Of a stretch of 10,216 nucleotides of DNA, positions 6,246-10,216 are shown in pieces. Position 1 is the stretch's first letter; each line of letters starts with the position of its first letter. This DNA comes from Candidatus Aminicenantota bacterium. GTDB taxonomy: Bacteria; Acidobacteriota; Aminicenantia; Aminicenantales; Aminicenantaceae. A program made the translations under genes and the position numbers. Under the pieces are notes generated by a model. It saw only the letters and a program-made list of their open reading frames with translations, was not told the origin of the DNA and ran no database searches. Where the stretch lies: assembly GCA_023135995.1 (NCBI GenBank), contig JAGLRY010000213.1:1-10216 (forward strand). The letters run 5' to 3'.

Positions 6246-8264
6246 TCAAAATCGCTGAGTTTCCAGGTCTACGGCTTCCTTTCCCTTAAATCGTTCCTCA
6301 TCACGCGACCCAAAACTGAATTGATTGGCGACAGGAACACCATACTTTTTCGAATAGGCCTGGCACTCTTTAAAAATTTCTTCCAACTCCTCTCGCGACA
6401 AAAGCTCATTCTTGTAATTGAAAAGATATCCTCCCCGTTCGTGCTCGATCTTGGGTTTGTTCAACACAAGCAAAGGACGAAGGATCAACGCATCGGCCTC
6501 GATCTTTTGGCATAAACGGAAATAGTCCTCCAGGTCATTCTTGTTCACTTTCATTGGCATAAAAACCATATGGATCTTGGGGAGATTTCCCTTCTTTTTC
6601 CGCTCTTCATTCAAAAGCACGAGGTTGGGAATGATCGACTCCCACCGGTCATTTCTTATCTTGGCATAAGTTTCCTTTGTGGCAGCGTCCAGGGAAATAT
6701 AGAGGTATATGGGATTACCGACTAGAGCTTTGATCGTCCTGTTCGTAAACGCTTGGCCGTTTGTTGAGATCTCCATGATCTTGTTGTGTTTTGTGCAGTA
6801 CTCCATGATCTGCTCGAATCGGGGATGCATGAGGGGTTCTCCGATCGAACAGTTGATGAGCAAACGGGCCGACCGAAAAAAGGGCCCATATTCCTCAAAG
6901 GTCTTCTCATCTACAACAGTCTCGATGTACCCCTCTTCCTCTTCTTTCATCCAGTCCCACAGACAATACACGCATGGTGGCTTCATGTTGCATTTGGCAA
7001 GCAGGTCGATACCCAGGTTGATCGGGTATGATTTTAATTCCATCTCTCCTCGTTTCCGTTCCTCATAGTTCAACATTATGTTTCTATGGAAGAATTGAAA
7101 TTCCTTGTGAATCTCGTCGTCATCGTGAAACTTGATTTGTGAGATCTTAGCGCCTAATTCCCTTGGATCTTCTTCATGGTATTTCATGGGATAAAGTTTA
7201 TCTAAAGACAGATGAAGCTCATACCCGCTTTTGTGATCTTCTTTAATAACAGATTCAGGGACTGCAAAACTATAAAAATTCCAATTCTTTATTAATGGAA
7301 CTTCGCAGAGCTCGCTCCCCTCTAACACAAGTTTTAGCTTTTGACCAAAATTGGCATATTGAGAGAAGGCGTAGAAAGAGAAATACTTATGAGTTTTCAG
7401 CTGATTCGCTGGCAAGAACAGATTCGCTTCTCTAGTCATCCAGGCAAAGGGAAAAAACTCATTGTACTCCCATTCATACCAACCCTGCTCATATACGATT
7501 TCCGCTTTTTCAGCAAGGTGAATATCGATCTTTTTCACTAAGATTCCCAATCTCCTTGAGTCCCCAGTGACTTCAGGGGAAAAGATTTTATTCAACTTTA
7601 ACACAATCTCGAAAGAGTCTGATTTATAATCAAGAGGAATAAAGTAAGTCCTATCGTTGGAGATAATCTCTTTCTTGCCGGCCTTTGTCCCGTTTGAAAA
7701 AATAGTCAAAACAGGATTCTCTTCGCCATCAAATGGATGTCCAGTCTCAATAACAAGATATTTCTCTCTCATTGCAGGGATTTCCTGGAAGAGACAGCTG
7801 GCCTCTTCTCTCATCCAACGGGATGGGATATCTTTTTGATTACGAGAAGGGAGCTCCGGTAAATACCATCCATCCAGAAAAACGCCTATTTCCGAAGGTA
7901 TCAGGACCTCTACATCTCTAACCATTATTCCCATGTCTCTGATGTCACCGTGCACTCGGAACGTGCGGTCCAGTTTGAATTTTATGTTGAGATCACCCGA
8001 GCTTTCAAAAGAGAAGACGTATGGAGCATAAGCGGCTTCGACCTCCCGGCTCCCAATCTTCTTGTCGTTCACAAAAACTTCCATAATCGGAAGCTCTTTA
8101 TCAGGGAATGAATGCCCTGCTATGATGCGCAGGAATTTTTTGCAGGGATTGGGATATTCTTTGAATGTTACCAGGGCTTCTTTCCCCATCCAACGGAACG
8201 GGCCTTTATCATCCCTTTCTTTGGGGTACCAACCGCTTATGTATTCTTTCTCTGTGACTTTCAT
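6246..8264 (-). CDS. radical SAM protein with three N-terminal tandem GWY beta modules
   Basis: 672 aa, with no signal peptide, so cytoplasmic. Three tandem modules of ~120 aa start at residues 11, 132 and 261. Each opens with GWYxxE, continues with a W-M-x-x-E-A block (RWMGKEA, RWMREEA, AWMTREA), and closes with a D-x-R-x-(L/M)-G strand (RDMGIMV, RRLGILV, RELGAKI). They look like beta-sandwich, carbohydrate-binding-type modules. The radical SAM domain begins near residue 415: LGIDLLAKCNMKPPCVYC gives Cys425, Cys431 and Cys434, a CX5CX2C spacing instead of CX3CX2C. SIGEPLMHP (473-481) is the SAM-contact GGEP-type motif and SLDAATKETYAKIR (524-537) a later core strand/helix. The expected C-terminal SPASM domain is absent and is found as the next ORF. 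TAA lies in frame just upstream of the ATG, so the start is fixed despite no visible Shine-Dalgarno. The reaction is unknown; SPASM relatives mature peptides or oxidise alcohols. Confidence 0.88.
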   Translation of the reverse strand: MKVTEKEYISGWYPKERDDKGPFRWMGKEALVTFKEYPNPCKKFLRIIAGHSFPDKELPIMEVFVNDKKIGSREVEAAYAPYVFSFESSGDLNIKFKLDRTFRVHGDIRDMGIMVRDVEVLIPSEIGVFLDGWYLPELPSRNQKDIPSRWMREEASCLFQEIPAMREKYLVIETGHPFDGEENPVLTIFSNGTKAGKKEIISNDRTYFIPLDYKSDSFEIVLKLNKIFSPEVTGDSRRLGILVKKIDIHLAEKAEIVYEQGWYEWEYNEFFPFAWMTREANLFLPANQLKTHKYFSFYAFSQYANFGQKLKLVLEGSELCEVPLIKNWNFYSFAVPESVIKEDHKSGYELHLSLDKLYPMKYHEEDPRELGAKISQIKFHDDDEIHKEFQFFHRNIMLNYEERKRGEMELKSYPINLGIDLLAKCNMKPPCVYCLWDWMKEEEEGYIETVVDEKTFEEYGPFFRSARLLINCSIGEPLMHPRFEQIMEYCTKHNKIMEISTNGQAFTNRTIKALVGNPIYLYISLDAATKETYAKIRNDRWESIIPNLVLLNEERKKKGNLPKIHMVFMPMKVNKNDLEDYFRLCQKIEADALILRPLLVLNKPKIEHERGGYLFNYKNELLSREELEEIFKECQAYSKKYGVPVANQFSFGSRDEERFKGKEAVDLETQRF

Positions 8265-8281
8265 CGTCGAACCGGAGGCTT

Positions 8282-8310
8282 ATTGTAATTCTCAACTTTA
8301 CTTATGTCAA
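8282..8310 (-). promoter_or_regulatory. sigma-70-type promoter of the radical SAM gene
   Basis: On the - strand, TTGACA (8310-8305) and TACAAT (8287-8282) are separated by exactly 17 nt. The -35 is a perfect match and the -10 differs at one base. The predicted transcript would start near 8275, leaving only about 10 nt before the ATG and no Shine-Dalgarno, so the message would be almost leaderless. Confidence 0.65.
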
Positions 8311-8340
8311 TTTGATAAATCGACACTGGATTATTTCTTA

Positions 8341-8406
8341 ATCCGTGATGGGATGATTGCTAAATCACTTTATTGAGTGTCCCAATTGTGTGGTGGAGAA
8401 AACCGT
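8341..8406. repeat. ~65-bp direct repeat, copy a
   Basis: It aligns without gaps to 10141-10206 with seven mismatches, all in the first 29 bases. The last 37 bases (8370-8406) are identical. It occupies the gap between the lpd stop and the radical SAM promoter. A GGATT/AATCC mini-hairpin (8328-8332 with 8340-8344) overlaps its left edge. Its nature is unknown; an end of some larger element is possible. Confidence 0.75.
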
Positions 8407-9810
8407 TTAAGAATTAAGTATATGGATCGCCTCTTTTTTAGCATGCATGGCCGATTCCATGATAGCTTCGGACAGCGTGGGGTGAATATGGATGGAGGAG
8501 GCCACATCCTTGAGAGAGAGACTTTTGTTTATGGCGAGGGTCAATTCCGGGATGAGTTCACTCGCGCTGGGCGCGAGGATCTGTGCCCCGATGATCCTGT
8601 CCTTTGCATCAGCAACAACTTTGACTAAACCATCCGGTTTTCCCATCGTCATGGCTCTTCCTGAAGCTTGAAGCGAAAAGAGGCCGACCTGTGGCTTCAT
8701 CCCTTGTGCTCTGGCCTCTTCTTCTGTGAACCCGACGCAAGAAAACTCCGGATCTGTAAAAACAGCCGAGGGGAGGGCGTTGGCGCCCAGAACATTTTGT
8801 GATCCCAACGCATTCTCCACAGCGAAAATGCCTTCATGCGAGGCCTTATGCGCGAGAAGTTTTCCCCCGATAAGGTCGCCAATGGCGTAAACTCCCGGAA
8901 TCCCTGTCTCAAGAAAGCTATTGACCCGCACGAAACCTGCATCATCCGTTGCAACAGAATCCTCTGCTCCAACAAAGAACTCTGTCTGGGGTGCCCTCCC
9001 CGTTGCACAGAGAACCATTTCTCCCTCATAAGTAACGGGTGTTTTATTCTTCAAACATGTCCCCCGTAACATAACATGTCCTTTCCGGACATCACTATCT
9101 TCAATTTTCATCTCAGTGTAGATCTCCATGCCCTGTTTCATGAGAATCCTTTGAAGCCGTCGGGCCATCTGGACGTCGATTCCCGGAAGGATTGTGGGCA
9201 TGATTTCGAGCACAATAACTTCGGTCCCCAAGCGTTGGAAGATCGTCCCCAGCTCAAGACCGATAGCACCGGCACCGATGATCAGAATCTTTTTAGGAAG
9301 GGTCTCCAAGCTGAGAGCTTGCTTGCTGTCGATCACTTCAGTCCCGTTGAATGGCAAAAACGGGAGCTCTTTGGGGCGGCTTCCAGTCGCGAGAACGATC
9401 TTATCCGCCTCAACCTGGCTATCGCTGACTCCTGTATGGATCCAGATTTCCTTTTTCTTTTTTAGAGATGCATCTCCTTTGAGAACTGTCACACCATTCT
9501 GTTTCAGTAAAAACTCTATCCCTTTCACGAGCCTTTGAACGATCTCTTTCTTCTCCTCTTGTAGGCGCTGCCAATTACAAGATAAAACATCGAGAGGCCC
9601 ATCGATGTTCGCGCTATCTCTCGCGTCTTTGTAGATCTTTGTTTGTTGTAGCAGGTATTTGGTCGGGATGCATCCCCAGTTCATGCATGTTCCGCCGATC
9701 TTCTCTTTCTCGATCAGCACGACGCTTTTCTTAAGCTGTGCCCCTCTAAGCGCAGCGACATATCCACCCGGGCCTCCTCCGACCACGGCAATATCATATT
9801 TTTCTGTCAT
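8407..9810 (-). CDS. lpd: dihydrolipoamide dehydrogenase (E3)
   Basis: 467 aa, the usual family length. The enzyme reoxidises dihydrolipoyl groups with NAD+ as E3 of 2-oxoacid dehydrogenase or glycine cleavage complexes in the cytoplasm. FAD-binding GGGPGG is at 11-16 and the redox-active disulfide is in GGTCMNWGCIPTK (Cys42, Cys47). The NAD-binding GAGAIG is at 179-184 with Glu202 ending the following strand (VIVLE), which favours NAD over NADP. ATGRAPQ is at 269-275, YAIGD at 308-312, and the active-site dyad HIHPTLSE (His443, Glu448) comes from the dimer-interface domain. All catalytic residues are present. The start at 9810 is preferred over the in-frame ATG at 9846: it has a Shine-Dalgarno and fits homologues, whereas the 12 extra codons would begin in the MITE end and cross the promoter -10. 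No E1, E2 or GcvH gene is in view, so its complex is unknown. Confidence 0.95.
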   Translation of the reverse strand: MTEKYDIAVVGGGPGGYVAALRGAQLKKSVVLIEKEKIGGTCMNWGCIPTKYLLQQTKIYKDARDSANIDGPLDVLSCNWQRLQEEKKEIVQRLVKGIEFLLKQNGVTVLKGDASLKKKKEIWIHTGVSDSQVEADKIVLATGSRPKELPFLPFNGTEVIDSKQALSLETLPKKILIIGAGAIGLELGTIFQRLGTEVIVLEIMPTILPGIDVQMARRLQRILMKQGMEIYTEMKIEDSDVRKGHVMLRGTCLKNKTPVTYEGEMVLCATGRAPQTEFFVGAEDSVATDDAGFVRVNSFLETGIPGVYAIGDLIGGKLLAHKASHEGIFAVENALGSQNVLGANALPSAVFTDPEFSCVGFTEEEARAQGMKPQVGLFSLQASGRAMTMGKPDGLVKVVADAKDRIIGAQILAPSASELIPELTLAINKSLSLKDVASSIHIHPTLSEAIMESAMHAKKEAIHILNS

Positions 9811-9816
9811 TGTTTT

Positions 9817-9822
9817 TCCCTT
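9817..9822 (-). promoter_or_regulatory. ribosome binding site of lpd
   Basis: AAGGGA on the - strand lies 6 nt before the ATG at 9810 and supports that start. Confidence 0.65.
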
Positions 9823-9837
9823 ATAAATTATGCGGGT

Positions 9838-9866
9838 ATTATACACCTGGATTATTCACGAGTCGA
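9838..9866 (-). promoter_or_regulatory. probable lpd promoter straddling the MITE boundary
   Basis: On the - strand a perfect -10 TATAAT (9843-9838) lies 17 nt downstream of TCGACT (9866-9861), a 4/6 match to the -35. The -35 and most of the spacer lie inside MITE copy 2, the first two bases of the -10 lie in its target duplication, and the rest is host sequence. Transcription would start near 9831, giving a leader of about 20 nt that includes the ribosome binding site. Confidence 0.5.
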
Positions 9867-10085
9867 GGCCAACCCACCCCACCCTAACATTAATGGATGC
9901 AAGGCGCAAAGGATGCAGTTTGGTTGGTTAGGTTGGGTCGGTGCCTGTAAGGTAAAAAATGTCGATTATGAATAAAAAGCACATTGAAAACGGTAATGTC
10001 AAGGTGATTTACTGGAAGAATAATGGTAATGATCGATATTGTATTTGTTGAACAAAGTATCGACATTTTTTATGAATAGTTCAGG
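9846..10085 (+). mobile_element. MITE-like non-autonomous element, copy 2 (240 bp)
   Basis: The left end CCTGGATTATTCA (9846-9858) faces TGAATAGTTCAGG (10073-10085), two mismatches in 13. The flanking duplication is TACA at 9842-9845 and 10086-10089. The inner inverted repeat TAAAAAATGTCGAT (9953-9966) and its complement (10059-10072) enclose 92 bp, the same length as in copy 1 but with much altered sequence. The 23-bp core (9896-9918) is identical to copy 1. The arms between the left end and the inner repeat have a different sequence, yet still form an imperfect inverted repeat. It has the same orientation as copy 1 and no transposase. It abuts the lpd promoter. Confidence 0.82.
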
Positions 10086-10140
10086 TACATTTTCTCACCC
10101 ATGAAGAAAACAACACCTTTCGCGTTTGGAGCTTCTTGAA

Positions 10141-10206
10141 ATCCGTGATGGCATGAATGCCCAATAGCGTTATTGAGTGTCCCAATTGTGTGGTGGAGAA
10201 AACCGT
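10141..10206. repeat. ~65-bp direct repeat, copy b
   Basis: This is the partner of 8341-8406, offset by exactly 1800 bp. It lies 55 bp beyond MITE copy 2, near the window edge. The stretch 10086-10216 holds no gene I can support. The identity stops at 10206, ten bases before the window ends, as it does at 8406 in copy a. Confidence 0.75.
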
Positions 10207-10216
10207 GAGAAGGGCT

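Noticed and set aside
8326..8335. CTGGATTATT upstream of the radical SAM promoter as a third MITE end
   Set aside because: Only 10 bp match, with no TACA/TGTA flank, inner repeat or core. Chance is a fair explanation.
9811..9846. lpd start at 9846 giving 12 extra residues
   Set aside because: It would begin at the MITE edge, overlap the promoter -10 and extend beyond the normal family N-terminus. The ATG at 9810 has a Shine-Dalgarno.
9867..9945. Integron attC-like site (GTTAGGT, CCTAAC arms) in MITE copy 2
   Set aside because: The left arm does not fit RYYYAAC, no integrase or cassette structure is present, and the arms are not conserved in copy 1.
10086..10216. Open - strand frames at the right edge as the end of another gene
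   Set aside because: Two frames are open at once across the repeat, neither gives a recognisable protein, and they terminate inside the MITE or just beside it.

Overview
This is a bacterial chromosomal window with moderate GC content. It holds six substantially complete genes and one clipped gene end. The likely source is an uncultured anaerobe of the Acidobacteriota/Aminicenantes or Desulfobacterota type. That guess rests only on gene style: exported sulfatase-fold enzymes ending in LGYIK, a beta-module/radical SAM fusion, and scattered small mobile elements. Nothing in the window fixes the taxonomy.

Left half, + strand (1-5756): the last 31 codons of an unrecognised gene are followed by three alkaline-phosphatase-superfamily ('sulfatase') genes. 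All three have an N-terminal membrane or lipoprotein signal, and all lack the Cys/Ser that is converted to formylglycine in true sulfatases. A Thr stands in its place in a T-x-(P/S)-x-H motif. Genes 1 and 3 are close paralogues that carry the same extra domain inside the catalytic fold. Gene 2 instead has an N-terminal beta-sandwich-like domain. Genes 2 and 3 overlap by 4 bp (ATGA). Genes 1 and 2 are separated by a 253-bp MITE-like element.

Right half, - strand (5798-9810), read from the right: a dihydrolipoamide dehydrogenase (lpd), then a 672-aa protein with three tandem ~120-aa 'GWY' modules followed by a radical SAM domain with a CX5CX2C cluster motif. Next comes a separate 130-aa ORF that looks like the SPASM domain normally fused to such an enzyme. 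The radical SAM gene has a consensus-like promoter (TTGACA-17-TACAAT). The lpd promoter appears to be built partly from the end of a second MITE copy.

Mobile and repeat layer: two MITE-like copies (1792-2044 and 9846-10085) share terminal inverted repeats starting CCTGGATTATTCA, an internal inverted repeat and a 23-bp core. Each is flanked by a 4-bp target duplication, TGTA and TACA respectively. A 13-bp fragment of the same terminus lies between the convergent gene sets at 5757. A ~65-bp direct repeat (8341 and 10141, exactly 1800 bp apart) brackets lpd plus the second MITE.

The sulfatase-fold proteins probably act outside the cytoplasmic membrane on phospho- or sulfo-esters of glycans or lipids. 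The radical SAM protein is cytoplasmic and may modify a glycan- or peptide-type substrate held by its beta modules. That they share one surface-polymer pathway is inference from proximity alone. lpd looks like an unrelated housekeeping gene.
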